NCBI GenBank assembly: GCA_946902875.1
Contig: OX336349.1
Span: 10,129,891 to 10,193,890, forward strand
Reading direction: 5' to 3'
From: Nematopogon swammerdamellus
Taxonomy: Eukaryota; Arthropoda; Insecta; Lepidoptera; Adelidae
DNA: 64,000 nucleotides
Below are positions 10,666 through 22,315 of this stretch, one piece after another. A model generated the notes under the pieces. The model made no database searches and had not been told where the DNA came from. It worked only from the letters and a program-made list of their open reading frames with translations. Numbering within the stretch: the stretch's first letter is position 1; every line of letters begins with the position of its first letter. The position numbers and the translations under genes were made by a program.

Positions 10666-11838
10666 CGTTGATTTGCTAGATTGTACTTCCCTCTAATGTA
10701 ATTAATTACAGGAATTAACCTCAGTTATTTCAATATCACTCATAGGCAATGGTAATCACTTACCTTACTGGGGTAAGTAGTCGTCCCGCTATAAAATAAT
10801 TTATCTCCCCATAACCTCTTGGAATGGGCTATACGATCCTTATTGGCTGGGCAGCGCATAGCGCGTAGCGCTGCAACTTCCGTTCGTACTTTCGTAACGT
10901 TTCGATTTTTCTGAGTTGTTAGATCATATTCATCTAGAACGAGCTTCGCTTCAGATTTTTAATTTAAACAATTGATTTTATAATCCCACAACAAAATTTA
11001 AAATTTATTCTGCTAACGAATTGCAAAAACAAAATACTAACCAAACATTCTGTCGAATGTTAGAAATGTACAAATCATAAGTTGGTAAATTACGTAGAGG
11101 TTGTGGACAAGGGGCAGGGGGGGGGGGGGGAGGCTGCTACGTGTCTCGTAACCAACTTCACGTCAAATACGACAGCGTTCAAACTTCGTACTTGCCTCCG
11201 GTCATTTACACTGAGGCACGGGAGAAGCCGACGTCAACTACATATACAGCATCCGCTCGGAGATTTCCTTTTGGGTCGCTGAATTCAGATCTGAGTGAAT
11301 ATATTCCCACATTTAATGAGCATTTTTTCTGGGCTATAAGTTCCAGGTGTGTTGAGAAATTATCGGGTGTATAAAGACTTACATGGGACCTTTCTCCTGG
11401 GCATTCCCTAGGCCAATGGAGTAAAATCTCGATACAATTTTTCACTCAGATTACTTTTTTATACAAGAGCCAAAAGTAATTTTTTTGAGAGAGAGATTTG
11501 ATAAATAAAAAATTTATAAAAAAAAATCTACAAACCCCTTTCCCGCCGCTCCTACAGGCCACATATATTTAGTCTAACTAGCCGTAGCCTTCCATATTCG
11601 TCGGCAATCTTTGACCGAGAAACATAAAACACAAGCGTTGGATCGTCCCCATCGTAACCGAGCCCTCCGCGAGATGAGAGGCAAATAAAATTGAATAAAT
11701 ATAACATTAGGCGCGCCTACTGTCAGGCTCGCTGTCAGGGACAAAGCTAACTTGTATAAATTGAATGCAGTATCTATAACAGGCGCGGGGAGGCGAAAGG
11801 ATAAAATATAGTCTCGATAAAAGCATAAAAAAAATATA
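10666..11838. other. no gene recognised; poly(G) run at 11117-11130
   Basis: Contains a 14-base G run. Short frames in 11082-11445 overlap on both strands without motifs. Nothing is supported. Confidence 0.4.
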
Positions 11839-12681
11839 CAGGATGTTCGGCACATGGTTTTCTTTATTTTTGAAAATTACCAGCTTTAACCACTTTTAAC
11901 TGTTTTGTTTATGATTATAATATAATCAGATATTATCTGCACGAAATAAAATGTATTTGGTTTTACGATATATCCTTGTTGTAGGAAAAATATAATTTGA
12001 TGAAGTTAATACCATGAAAAGGACTTATGAACTCCCAAAGTCCCAAAGACGAGTAAAAATATGACAGAATCTTAACTTCTTAATACATTCAAAAAAGTGA
12101 CAGCAAATTATTTTCTAATTTAGAACATGTAACGGTCGCGCGGGTACTGTTCATTTTCAATTCCCACTTCTACTGCTTCCATTGTTAATGTTTAGACTCT
12201 TGCAAATTATCCCTAATTTTGGCCACATAGTGAATGATTTGTATGACATGTGGTATATCGTTGGAAAGGGCATAAAGTAGCAAACTTTTGAAATGAAAAT
12301 GAAGCTCTCAATTGATGTCCGTTTTTTTTAATGAATTAAGAAATTAAGATTCTGTCATATTTTTACTCGTCCTCGGGACTTTGAGAGGTAATAAGTCCTT
12401 TTCATGGTATTAACTTCATGAAATAATATTTTTTCTAGAACAAGGATACCTCGTTAAATCATATAAATTTTATTTCGAGCAGATATAATCATAAACAAAA
12501 AAGTTACAAGGGTTTAAAGCTGAGATTTTGGTAATTTTCAAAAATAAAGAAAAAGAAAAATCGTATCTCGATACCACGTGACACCAGACAAAACCTTGTG
12601 AACAAAAAGATTGTCAAAACCTTGCAAATGACCCCACTTACCTACAAAAAAATTTTATCGGTCCATGTGCCGAACATCCTG
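11839..12681. mobile_element. large fold-back / MITE-like element (843 bp)
   Basis: The ends are CAGGATGTTCGGCACATGG and its exact inverse CCATGTGCCGAACATCCTG, flanked on both sides by TATA, consistent with a TA or TATA target duplication. The inverted similarity continues inward for more than 200 bases (ATGACAGAATCTTAA... near 12061 against TTAAGATTCTGTCAT near 12344). The right arm carries about 115 extra bases next to its end that the left arm lacks. No transposase is encoded. Confidence 0.8.
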
Positions 12682-12707
12682 TATATGATAACGATAAATG
12701 CATACGA

Positions 12708-12880
12708 GTTCATACATACCACACGCTGTATCCCGACGATCGGGGTAAGCAGAGTAGTCGGTGTTGTGCTACAATTACTTTTGTAATTTACAGCACAATA
12801 CCGACCACCACGTTTAGCAATGTGTTAGGACAAGATAACTATCAAGCAGCGTAAGGCACTGCACGCTGCATGACGATAAA
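12708..12880 (+). repeat. non-LTR 3'-region repeat, copy 1 (CATACCACACGCTGTATCCC)
   Basis: It shares GTATCCCGAC(G/A)ATCGGGGTAAGCAGAGTAGTCGGTGTTGTGCT and the following CACCACGTTTAGCAA block with 25045-25290. Only the proximal part is present here. Confidence 0.75.
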
Positions 12881-12973
12881 TATACAGAAAAAATAGATAA
12901 TCTGAAAAAAAAAACATAGGTAAGTACGTATAAAAACATAAATATTAAACCTATAAAACATGTATTTTTATCG

Positions 12974-13344
12974 AAAAGTTTTAAAAAACATAAAACCGAC
13001 TTCCTAAAAAGAGTAAAACTAAAAAACTATTTAAAATAAAAATATAAAAACCGCCTTCAAAAATATATGAAATAAAAACCTAAAAAAAAAAAAACGAACC
13101 CTAGAGTGGAAGGCGGTGCTAAAAAGGCTACACAAATCACAAAGGATATTATCATCCGCTCATGTTTTCTTTCATGCATCATTTTTGCTTGCTTTAGCAC
13201 CGCCTTCAACTCTAGGGTTCGTTTTTTTTTTTTTAGGTTTTTATTTCATATATTTTTGAAGGCGGTTTTTATATTTTTATTTTAAATAGTTTTTTAGTTT
13301 TACTCTTTTTAAGATGTCGGTTTTATGTTTTTTAAAACTTTTTT
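12974..13344. mobile_element. near-perfect long palindrome (fold-back element)
   Basis: The left arm 12974-13123 and right arm 13193-13344 are inverted copies over about 150 bases: AAAGTTTTAAAAAACATAAA at the outer edge and CGAACCCTAGAG...AAGGCGGTGCTAAA at the inner edge. The spacer is about 70 bases. A shorter member of the family lies at 27112-27184, and half-arms lie at 26590-26635. Arm identity is high, so this copy is young or was gene-converted. Confidence 0.85.
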
Positions 13345-13390
13345 TTTATTTCACAGTTTTTTTTAGTAATTTTTTGCTATTAATGTACTC

Positions 13391-13435
13391 GGCGGAATCG
13401 CTCGGCCTTCGGCCTCGCGATTCCGCCTCGCTTTC
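13391..13435. repeat. palindromic GGCCGAAGGCC core element
   Basis: GGCGGAATCGC...GCGATTCCGCC flanks the core GCTCGGCCTTCGGCCTCG. The reverse complement of this core occurs in the tandem array at 52650-53050 and in the single unit at 61190-61265. Confidence 0.6.
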
Positions 13436-13473
13436 CAATCCGATCTTGACCCAATTAAAATAGGACCACGTCA

Positions 13474-13825
13474 GCTTCGATAGCTCAGTGGTGCAGACAG
13501 TCAACTGTCGCTATTGAATTTTAAGCAACGCTGGGTGCGGTCAGTACTTAGATGGGTGACCGCTGACCGTTGGAGGCTGACCAAGGTTCGGATTCCTCGT
13601 AAAACTGTAAGTCCCTTCCCTCGTAATCTTACTTGGTGGTAGGGTTTAACCTTCCCGGGTTGGTACCACCGCACTGAATTAAACGTCGGTCGAAACGGCT
13701 ATGTAAATAGTTTGTGTTTTCCGACCAGTTCAGTGTAGTCAGCACGATCAAAGGGGGAAGCACTGACATGGCACTGGTGTTATGGGCTGACATCACGGAC
13801 GTTGTAGGTGATGTTGCAGAACTTA
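13474..13825 (+). repeat. 5S rRNA-derived SINE, most complete copy
   Basis: The head contains TTAAGCAACGCTGGGTGCGG and then TCAGTACTTAGATGGGTGAC. This is the internal control region of 5S rRNA (compare ...TTAAGCAGCGTCGGGCGCGGTTAGTACTTAGATGGG, known from insect 5S). It starts CTTCGATAGCTCAGTGGTG, which also resembles a tRNA A box. The body (GGTTTAACC, GGTTGGTACCACCGCACTGAAT, CAGTTCAGTGTAGTCAGCACGA) is shared with 6305 and 58735. A Pol III-type internal promoter is inferred. Only about 60 bases match 5S, so it is not a functional 5S gene. Confidence 0.8.
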
Positions 13826-13999
13826 GTAGAATGGACAGACATAAACGTGTTACGGAAGCCTACTTTTATTATAAAATAACCGTCGGAGGACCTTGGTTGA
13901 AAATTGCAAAATTTAGTAGAACGGATAGACATGCATATGTTACGGAATTTTGCAGAACTTAGTAGAATGGACAGACATAAACGTGTTACGGAACCCTAC
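13820..13999 (+). repeat. three tandem copies of a 45-bp unit
   Basis: The unit (T)GCA(G)AA(C)TTAGTAGAA(T/C)GGA(C/T)AGACAT...GTTACGGAA occurs at about 13824, 13906 and 13953. The last two are adjacent; a short insert with TTTTATTATAAAATAA separates the first. Confidence 0.8.
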
Positions 14000-14120
14000 T
14001 TAACAGTTGCACTCCGGGAGTGCCGGCAGATCCCGTGCCACTCTAACTTAACCCTTAACGCAATGACTTAAGGTTTCATTTTAAAAATGACGCTGACGCG
14101 ATGTCGCGAGTTATACATTT
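14000..14120 (+). repeat. dispersed CAGTTGCACTCCGGGAGTGCC repeat, uninterrupted copy
   Basis: GCACTCCGGGAGTGC is itself a perfect palindrome. The sequence through GATCCCGTGCCACTC, the TTAAGG block and ACCCACCTAAAAAAGTGCCAAG matches 26651-27110. That copy is interrupted by a SINE, so this locus shows the empty state. Confidence 0.7.
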
Positions 14121-14639
14121 TTACCCACCTAAAAAAGTGCCAAGAGCCGCTAAAGAAGTTTTCACTTCAAAAACCTCAGGGTTATCCCCTTTCAAATAAA
14201 AAAAAAAAGAATTTTCAAAATCGGCCCACAATTGACGGAGTAATCGCGTAACAAACATCCAAAAAAAGAAAACATACCGTCGAATTGAGAATCTTTTAGG
14301 TCTAAAGTAAATTTCTCGTGAAGACAAATGCAACGAGCCCAAACACGATGGGTTTATCATGTGTAGTTTAGGAGTTCCTATGGCCACCTTCTGTCTCCAT
14401 CATCAAACCAGCTCGATGGTACTCGGTACAGTAGGTACTGGCCAGGTACCATAATAAATTAAGCGCCGGTCGGAAAAGATAAAAAATTTCAAATTTAGAA
14501 TATTCATGAAACAAGGGTCCGAATATGTATCACTAGTATATCGATTCATGTATTTCAACAGGACAGAGAAAATTTCAAAATATTAGGTATTTAATACTTT
14601 TTAGTTTTTTTTTTTTGTTTTTTGGAAATCGGTTTAATA

Positions 14640-15115
14640 TTTTTTAAAACAGTTTTTATTTCATTCTTTTTAGTAATATTACATAAAAAAGAATAATCGA
14701 AATCGAATAATCGAAATCGATTGAAGTGGTACAGAATTATTCGCCATATGTGTCAGACTGCAAATTGCTGAATAAGTCCACATCACAAATGTTTTGCTGA
14801 AGGTAACCACACACCATACTAATTTATCAAACTGAAAATTGCCGAAAACGACCACATCACAAGTTTTGCTGAAGGTAACCACACACCATAGTATTATGCT
14901 GATTTTTCGAAAACCACTGAACCAATTTCGATAAAATTGAAATGGGACCACCTCGGAAGTATGACCTAACTAACAAAAAAAGAATTTTCTAAATCGGCCC
15001 TCAATTGACGGAGAAATCGTGTTACAAACATACAAAAAAAAAAAAAAAAAAATAAAAAAAAAAAAAAAAAAAATAAAACATACAGACGAATTGAGAACCT
15101 CCTCCTTTTTTGGAA
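14640..15115 (-). repeat. lepidopteran dispersed repeat, reverse orientation, with internal duplication
   Basis: Read on the minus strand it has CCGACTTCC near the 5' side, a long T/A tract, TCCGTCAATTGAGGGCCGAT, GGTCATACTTCCGAGGTGG and CATAATACTATGGTGTGTGG. CACATCACAA(AT)GTTTTGCTGAAGG occurs twice (14776 and 14852), a local duplication. Related fragments lie at 14190-14300 and 26360-26530. Confidence 0.7.
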
Positions 15116-15724
15116 GTCGGTTAAAAATACCAAACGTAGAATCGTATCTGGTGAGCATAGTCAACGTATTAGTCCGCTTGCATGATTAGAAATACGGAAA
15201 TTTTATATTCAATAGCCTCTTGAAAGTCCATACGCGAACATATTCCATTCGTGGCCTCAGCCACAAAGCAGCGAGTCAGAAATTCAAATCAATTAGAATT
15301 GGTAAGCACTCTAATTAGAAAATTCGCCACCGAGCCGAAGTTAGCCAATATCGAGTGACATAAACCAGTTTCTCGAACAGGGGCTCGCGCAAACTTCGAG
15401 AACGTTCCGCCGCCATGTTGTGAAATTAATAAAAGATTCGCGAATGAACCCCGCATCGATGTTTCGTAATTAGGTGAAAGGTTAATGGCTTTACGGGACG
15501 GAGAAGTTTCGTGAAATAGTGGGAAAATAAAGCGCTGGTAAGCTAAAGCGATGGATATTTATGCGCACACGCTACACGTGATAAAAGGTAAACTTTAGTG
15601 TTTTATATAAACGTCAGTAACTAACATGTCTACTATACTTGATAGTATAATGGGATAGGATAGGACAATACCTTTTTTATTTATTTATTTATGGGCTTGA
15701 AAACCGCTTCAAACTTCAATGATT
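15116..15724. other. no feature recognised
   Basis: Intergenic. No coding frame above background and no repeat is recognised. Confidence 0.4.
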
Positions 15725-15835
15725 TTTTTTTTATTGAAGGCGCGACATGTGACCCCGAGCCATCCATAAGGTGCTTAACGACGCCCATGAACATTCGGTC
15801 GTATGCAGGGGTTTCATGCCGCGCGTATTTAAAGA
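15725..15835 (+). repeat. dispersed ATTGAAGGCGCGACATGTG repeat, copy 1
   Basis: T-run, ATTGAAGGCGCGACATGTG, GAGCCATCCATAAGGTGC, AACGACGCCCATGAACATTC, then GGTCGTATGCAGGGG. The same block recurs at 21050, 22008, 27226 (+) and 26165 (-). Confidence 0.8.
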
Positions 15836-16313
15836 AATAATAATTTGATAAGTTTTGCGTGGTTAGCGGAAAAACGCCAGTAGGGGATTTTGAAAGTTCG
15901 TATTTTAAGGTTTTTCTACATTTTATATTTCCCGCGAGTATGTGTAGCAAGCTGATTGGTTGCCCGGAATTATTATGTACTCTATGTTCTCGGCCTCGCT
16001 CATGCGGTCGCTTATTGCCGAATAGTTCTCAATCGTGACGAATTCAAAGCCGACCGCAGCCGAATGCCGAAGGAAGTGCTTTTGCGGACACGCCTGGCAA
16101 GCTTCGCAGAACATAAAATGTGACAATATAGTTAAGTATAAATAAATAAATTAAAAAAGTATACATTGACGAATTGATAATGTCGAAAATAATTTTCCCG
16201 CTTGGACATTAATTATTAATTATTTCAAAAAGATTATTTTATTAAAAAGAGTATTGAAATACCTTTCTACTCTTACTTTGTTAGCGCTTTCCAATAATGC
16301 ATTCTAATTTTTA

Positions 16314-16610
16314 ACCCCCGACGAAAAAAACGGAGGGGTGTTATAAGTTTGACGTGTGTGTGTGTGTGTGTGTGTGTCTGTCTGTGGCATCATAGCTCCC
16401 AAACGGATGAACCGATTTGAATGCGGTTTTTTTATTAGGAAGCTTGTTTAATCAAAATGGTTCTTAGCTATGTTTGTAATCAAGTAATCATGTAATCAAG
16501 TAATTAAGTAATAAAAAAATGTCTTATCTTCAAAAGTGGACCGATTTTCATGCGGTTTTTAAAGCTTTTTTAAAAAAAAACGCATGAAAATCGGTGCACT
16601 TTTGAAGATT
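16314..16610 (+). repeat. dispersed CCCCCGACG repeat, copy 2, ending in an inverted repeat
   Basis: Same order as 8779: ACCCCCGACG, a (GT) run at 16352-16384, CATAGCTCCCAAACGGATG and ACCGATTTGAATGCGG. At the 3' end, TCTTCAAAAGTGGACCGATT (16528) faces its inverted copy at 16578-16607, making a hairpin with about 35-base arms. Confidence 0.8.
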
Positions 16611-17184
16611 AGAATTTTTTTTATTACTTAATTACTTGTATAAGACGTAATTATAACGCAAAACCAATTATAACCATTCTGGCTGTTGAGCTTTAGAACT
16701 ATAATTGCGAGCCTATTGTTGGGAAAGTCCCTGCATTGAAAAATTCTACGGCATAGGTACATTGCAGTGCAACGAATGGGTTCCTGGTTTCATATGGAAT
16801 CCTAACAATTACCTACTTCGAGAGATACGTACTATGCAATTTTCCAGACAGAACGCCTATTTGCCTATTCGTCGGCAACATTTATGGATTTCTCTAAAGG
16901 GGTGAATGGGAATTACCGCTCCGGAGCGGCCGCCGCGCGTGGCGGGGGAGGAAAGCTCGCAGCGAGGGGCGGGGCGACGGAGGTCGGTGCATAGTGGAAC
17001 TTTCACATTGGGCTAAGAACTATTTAAATTGATAAAATAAAACGACCTATAATACGGTCATAAAATTATGTAATTATTTCAGCACCTTGTAATACTTTGC
17101 TCTCAATCAAGTAGCCTTAAAGTAATAAATAACATATGGGTGGGACTGTGTACTTCTAGGAGAAATAACTAACTACTTATAAGT
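16611..17184. other. no gene recognised; GC-rich island 16918-16985
   Basis: The 66-codon frame at 16705-16905 has no motif. A GC-rich patch at 16918-16985 (CCGGAGCGGCCGCCGCGCG) stands out. Nothing else is supported. Confidence 0.35.
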
Positions 17185-17189
17185 CTCCT

Positions 17190-17400
17190 GTTTCCTAGGA
17201 TAGCGTTTGCCGCTACATCGCGGTCGTAATGTAGCGGTGAATGACGTCACTGATTCGAATGTAAATAATATGGCGTGGCGGCTATTATTGATGTAACAGT
17301 GTGAAACAACGCTCTCTAGAAAATCACAAACGTTTTAGCGACGTCATTCACCGCTAAATTACGACCGCCATGTAGCGGCACCGCTATTCCAGGAAACCAG
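17190..17400. mobile_element. MITE with about 65-bp terminal inverted repeats
   Basis: Left end CTGTTTCCTAGGATAGCG and right end the inverse of CTGGTTTCCTGGAATAGC. The inverted match continues through GCCGCTACAT(C/G)GCGGTCGTAA and TAGCGGTGAATGACGTC. It is about 210 bp and non-coding. The target duplication is unclear. Confidence 0.8.
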
Positions 17401-18840
17401 ATTAGACTGCTTTGCGTTCGCAGTCGAGTAAAAGCTGACCACATATTTCGAAAAATGTAAAAATAGGACATCACCTTAAAGTAATATAATGATTTTCAGC
17501 CCTTTTTCAAGTTCATGCGTTTCCAACTTTGTCAACGTGAAGCCGTCACCGCGGACTATGGAAGGGAGGGGAGCCCCACCCTTTCCACCCCAAAGGGGAA
17601 GTTCCCGAGAGATACCCTCATCTGGATGCCGGCAGTGTCGCCGCGACCGGTAATGGATGCAATCACCGCCATCCTCCCGCACTACTAATCGCGGTTGAGA
17701 TGTTGCCAACTTAATGGTTTTAGCTGGTCACTTTTTTCCAACAACAGAGGATCGTTAGACGGTCTCGGCTGATTACAGCCGCTGAGGACATTAGCCGATG
17801 TCATAATGTAGTTTGATTGACAATTCTAGTGGATATTTAGATGTAAGTATTCTTAACAAATGCTCGTACAACTTGGTGCTGTGCTCTGACTTATGAGAGA
17901 ATTTAATTGTTTTTCTTGGAAAACTTATCATAAATAATATTGAAGGTGAATTTTTAGAATAAATGAGTACTTTAAAAGACGAGTGCGTTTATTGCAATCT
18001 ATGTAAAATTTATTTTAATAAAATGTATGCTGAAGCTTTTCTGATTTGTACGTCCTTCTAATCTACATAATATTTTGCAATATAAATAAAATGCAATTAA
18101 GAAATAAGTATAATGCTAAATACATATAGGATAAACAATTTTATTGATCTGTCTCTGAGTTTTCCGCATAGTATATCGAATAAAACATTTTATGACTTCT
18201 CCCGTTTCTCCACCTACACATATATAATACACGATCTCAAGAGAATCGTAAGTTCCCTGCAAACTAGTTTACCTCTTGAAAGAAACTTTCCTAGCTTATG
18301 TTTGTTTGTATCATTAGTGAGAATGTGAAATGTAACACAGTTAGAGTCGCGTGTGCGGCAGACACAGTCGTGAGGAATTAGAACAACTCACTGTTAGAAC
18401 GCAGCCTGTGGTTAATTGTATACCTACCTTCTTTTTGTTTGAGAGGCCACCTAGATACTATTATTACGGGAAACATACGAGAATAGTTGAAATAGTATTT
18501 TTCAGAAATAAGATATAACTTATATTCTTCCAAAAACATTTTAAAGAAATTTGCACAGTTTAACATTTACATGAGGTTCAAAGACGAACTTATCCCCTAG
18601 AGAGATTTTTTTCAGTCAACCTTTGGATGTCTGAGAGTCGATTAATGAAGTGAAATGTAATTAGATAGAAGTAAAACGATTAAGTGTGAGAATTGAAGAT
18701 AAAATAATAATAAGATTAATTTTAAATGTACATAAGTACATGCTTGTTAAATAAAAGGCACTTATCTAAATACATATATATTATTAAATATATAAAAATA
18801 TATTATGAAATATAATATAAACTGTATACAAGTAAATATA
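17401..18840. other. no gene recognised; GC-rich non-coding block at 17520-17830
   Basis: The block at 17520-17830 (GTCACCGCGGACTATGGAAG, then GGTCTCGGCTGATTACAGCC) has higher GC content and looks like a retrotransposon 3' fragment, but no protein motif identifies it. The rest is AT-rich without features. Confidence 0.3.
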
Positions 18841-18964
18841 CATACAGTACCCGGCAGTAAATAATGAACATCGAGCTTTAGAAAGAGACAACCCGTTTGT
18901 AGAGCTTCGTCCCTGTCGCTCAGATCTACATGATCATTATATTTTACTGCCGGCTACAGTATGT
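18841..18964. mobile_element. short MITE (about 124 bp)
   Basis: CATACAGTACCCGGCAGTAA at the left pairs with TTACTGCCGGCTACAGTATG at the right, with about 27-base arms. The interior is non-coding. Confidence 0.75.
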
Positions 18965-20339
18965 ACAATACATACCTATCTGTCCATCCAGGTCTAAAAA
19001 AAAGCTACAAGAGTTTAATTCGATAATTAATGCAAATATTAACTACAAATTACGTCTTGATACTTTTATGTTACGGAATTTTTTTTTAGAAAATTTCCGC
19101 ACTAAAAATGTTTTTAACCTGACATTGCTATCTGCGCCTACTCCTAATGTTATCCCATCACGCCTCGGTGAACTAGGTACCACGTCAGTGCTTCGCTCTG
19201 CTTTCTTCTAATTTTATTCTCAGATGAACGTGTCAATTTCTTGGAAAAATTAACAAATTATGTCGAAGATTTTTAGTGAAAACTAAAATGAGATATCATA
19301 CTACGAGTATTATAATAATATATTATGAGTATATACTTAGTTGGGATAAGTTCGAGTAATCCAAGGACTAGACCCTTAGGTTAAAAAATCTCCTAGGGCT
19401 GATTGAATAAACCCTTCACGACCCATTTTATTCCCGATAAGCCTATTAAATCTGTATTAGGTTTATTTGAACTGCACAAGTAGTAATATTGGAGGTGTAT
19501 TGAAATATAGAAAAATGATTGTATCCACTTAGGATTATCGGTAGACCGGCCATATTTTTTTATTTATTTTATTTTTTATTTTTATTTACTTTATTCGGGA
19601 AATAGACAGCCTAGCCGAAACAACATTACAAAAAACATAAGTCAAGTATTACGCCTATTAACATATTTCCACTAAAACATCTAAGATTATAATAACGTAG
19701 AATAAATTTACAGAATATTAGGTATTTAGGTCGTATAAAAGTGGTGAGGGTGGGGTGGGGGAAATGGGGAAGGGGGAGGGGGATTATGTTATTTGTTAAG
19801 TATATGTAAGGGTGTGTGTGTAAAGTGTGTGTGAGATTGTGTGTGTGCTGTTGACTATTTTATTTGGCGTCGTGTGCTCCTTTACTGCTTTTATTGCTTT
19901 TTTATTGCTGCGGTAATTTCTTTTTTAAACAACGATCTGGACACGTTAAATATGTCTGTCTCATTGAATTTTGGTATAGTAGACCATTTTAACGCTTTTA
20001 TTTTCGTCAATATAATAAACCCTTTAACCGCGTAGGAGGTGTGTTCGCACTTTAAACTAGGTATGTAGTATTAGAACGTAAGATCTGGAAGTTTTCATTT
20101 TGAAAAAAAAAAAAATTGTGGGTTAATTCTGCAATTTAATATTTATTACTGTTGTGTTAGTTTTAGAAACTAAGAAATTAAAATATTTGTTTTTATTAAA
20201 TTTATTATAAACAAATATAAAAACACAAACACACGCTATAAAATATAAGAATAATTGTTATGACATTTCATTGGTTGTGTTATTGATGTGGTTTGGTGTG
20301 GTGTGGTGTGGTGTGGTGTGGGTGTGATTTATCGAGTTA
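18965..20339. other. no gene recognised; G-rich and GT-rich simple sequence
   Basis: G-rich tract at 19740-19785, GT-rich at 19805-19850, and GTGTG tandem units at 20290-20325. No supported coding sequence. Confidence 0.5.
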
Positions 20340-20605
20340 TTTTTAGGTTTCCGTACCCCGTGCGGAAGCCTATTACTAAGGCAACGCCGTCTGTCTGTCT
20401 GTCTGTTTGTCCTACTGCTGTACCTTTAGAACCGCAATATCTAGTCGGTTCACAGAATAATATGTGATATTATGGCGGATATAACAACAAAAAATTTTAA
20501 AGGGGTTTATATAAACCTTTAAAAACGTGTTTTTTAAAGGTTTATATTTTTGGTGCTGAGATCTCGGTGATCGAGTCCGACTCGCACTTGGCCGGTTTTG
20601 GGACT
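20340..20605 (+). repeat. dispersed GGTTTCCGTACCC ... CTCGCACTTGGCCGG repeat
   Basis: Starts TTTTTAGGTTTCCGTACCCC, has CTGTCTGTCTGTCTG, TTAGAACCGCAATA and ATATTATGGCGGATATAACA, and ends GAGTCCGACTCGCACTTGG. It is a shorter relative of the repeats at 9857 and 55816. Confidence 0.8.
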
Positions 20606-21044
20606 TCTAAATGTATGACATTAATTTCACGGAGAAATTAAGAAAAAAAAAATCGCGTGGAGAAATATATTTTAAAATATATAGGAATCTTATGTGTGGC
20701 CCTATCTGCTAAAACCATTCGCCCTCCCTTCCTCCAAGATTTACCACAATCCCCTCCACCCCACTCCCCAGTTGCGAGCGAGTACGAGTGAAACTGAAGC
20801 TGATGCGTTGTGAATAATTAATTGATACCCGAACCGAGGAGGCGCCGTCGTCGGGGTCTGCGACGCTCATCGCATTACTGTGCCTACTGTCAACTTCTAA
20901 TCCATTCTAATTCCATTTCATGTTTTTTTATCCGACTACAGCGAAGCTAAAAGTAGGGTTATACAAATAAATGTTGTTAATTTAAAATTTCTAATATTTA
21001 ATGCGATGTAATTTTTTTTTTACTTTACAGCTTTTATTTTAGAC

Positions 21045-21175
21045 TGTGTTTTTTTTATTGAAAGCCCGACGTATGGTGCCGAACCACCCATAAGGTGTCA
21101 AACGACGCCCATGCACATTCGGTCGTTTGCCGACCTGGCAGGTGCTTATTCACGCCCCTCTTACCCGAGACTACT
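21045..21175 (+). repeat. dispersed ATTGAAAGCCCGACGTATG repeat, copy 2
   Basis: Same order as 15725: GAACCACCCATAAGGTGTC, AACGACGCCCATGCACATTC, GGTCGTTTGCC, then CCCCTCTTACCCG. Confidence 0.8.
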
Positions 21176-22000
21176 TTTGTTTGATTAAAACAGCAATACT
21201 TGGATAATTTTTATAAATTTAATATGGCGATTAATGTAAGCAACCGCCATGTAATAATATTTTTTTATGTGTAAGATTTTACATTTACGATTAATAAATA
21301 CAATATTATTATAATATTCTTATTACAAGAAATAAAACCAAAAGGAACAACGGTTTAATGTCGTCTTTCACTGTTATTTCCTTTCCTTATTTAACCTTAC
21401 TAGATCATACGTAAACACCGTTTGTAAGGGGTTTATATATCAACAATCATTTAGCAGGCATTATGATCATGACAAATTGGCACAGCAATGAGAAGTTGAC
21501 AGGTGCACGAACCGCCGGTTCAACTGTAGGTAAGGAAGAGGATGTCGCGTGGAGAACATGGCTGGTGAATAGGCTAGTAGTACAACTACAGGCACTCCTT
21601 AATCTTTCCCTGCATCAATTATTGATTTGTTAATAGGTAGACCATTAGAAGGAAGGCTGTACAGAATCAGACGACGAAAGCAGAACATGAACTGATGCCT
21701 AAAAGAGGTCAATGAATAATTGTTTATCCTAATAAATAAACAAGGCTGGTCCTCGGTTGGATATTTTGAGTAAATGGCAAATTTATGTTGCTGACTACCG
21801 AAATATGATAGACAAGTAGTGCTTATTGGGTTATCTTCAGGATGGTATAAGGACACTGTAGTGTTATAAATCCTTCGAGATTTTTAGGTATTTCTATGAA
21901 AATTCTATGAAAAATATTCAACCATAATCCTTGCCAGCCCAAAAAATGGACCTGCCTTGTTTCTAAGTTTCTACGGGCGACCGGCGCGCGCGGAGGCGGC
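21176..22000. other. no feature recognised
   Basis: AT-rich intergenic sequence. The minus-strand frame at 21599-21856 has no motif. Confidence 0.4.
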
Positions 22001-22004
22001 GTAA

Positions 22005-22315
22005 ATTTTTTTTTATTGTAAGCTCGACATATGGCGCCAAGGCACCCATGAGGTGTCTAACGGCGCCCATGGACATTCGGTTGTATGCGGGGGTTGCGAA
22101 TGCCATGTCGGCCTGTCAAAATATATGAATATCCTTCTAACTCGAGAACCACTTTATCGATTTGCATACGGTTTTCAGTGTTAAATTCTATCACTTCCTA
22201 AGATTGTTTTATGTAGGCTATAGTTAAATGCTATAAATAACGCTACGTTATCGGCGGCCTGAGCTGTGAGCAAAAAGTCACGCGAAGCGAAGCCGCGGGA
22301 AAAAGCTAGTTTATA
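22005..22315 (+). repeat. dispersed ATTG...GCTCGACATATGG repeat, copy 3, joined to another repeat end
   Basis: 22008-22105 matches the 15725 family (CCCATGAGGTGTCTAACGGC, CATTCGGTTGTATGCGGG). 22240-22312 ends GCGAAGCCGCGGGAAAAAGC, a terminus seen in shortened form at 28490-28515. Confidence 0.7.

Noticed and set aside
13530..13600. A 5S rRNA gene
   Set aside because: Only about 60 bases match the 5S internal region. The 5' third and the terminal stem are missing and the sequence continues into a SINE body.
16350..16390. CRISPR-like or satellite array at the GT run
   Set aside because: It is a simple (GT)n stretch inside a dispersed repeat; no spacer-repeat structure exists anywhere in the window.
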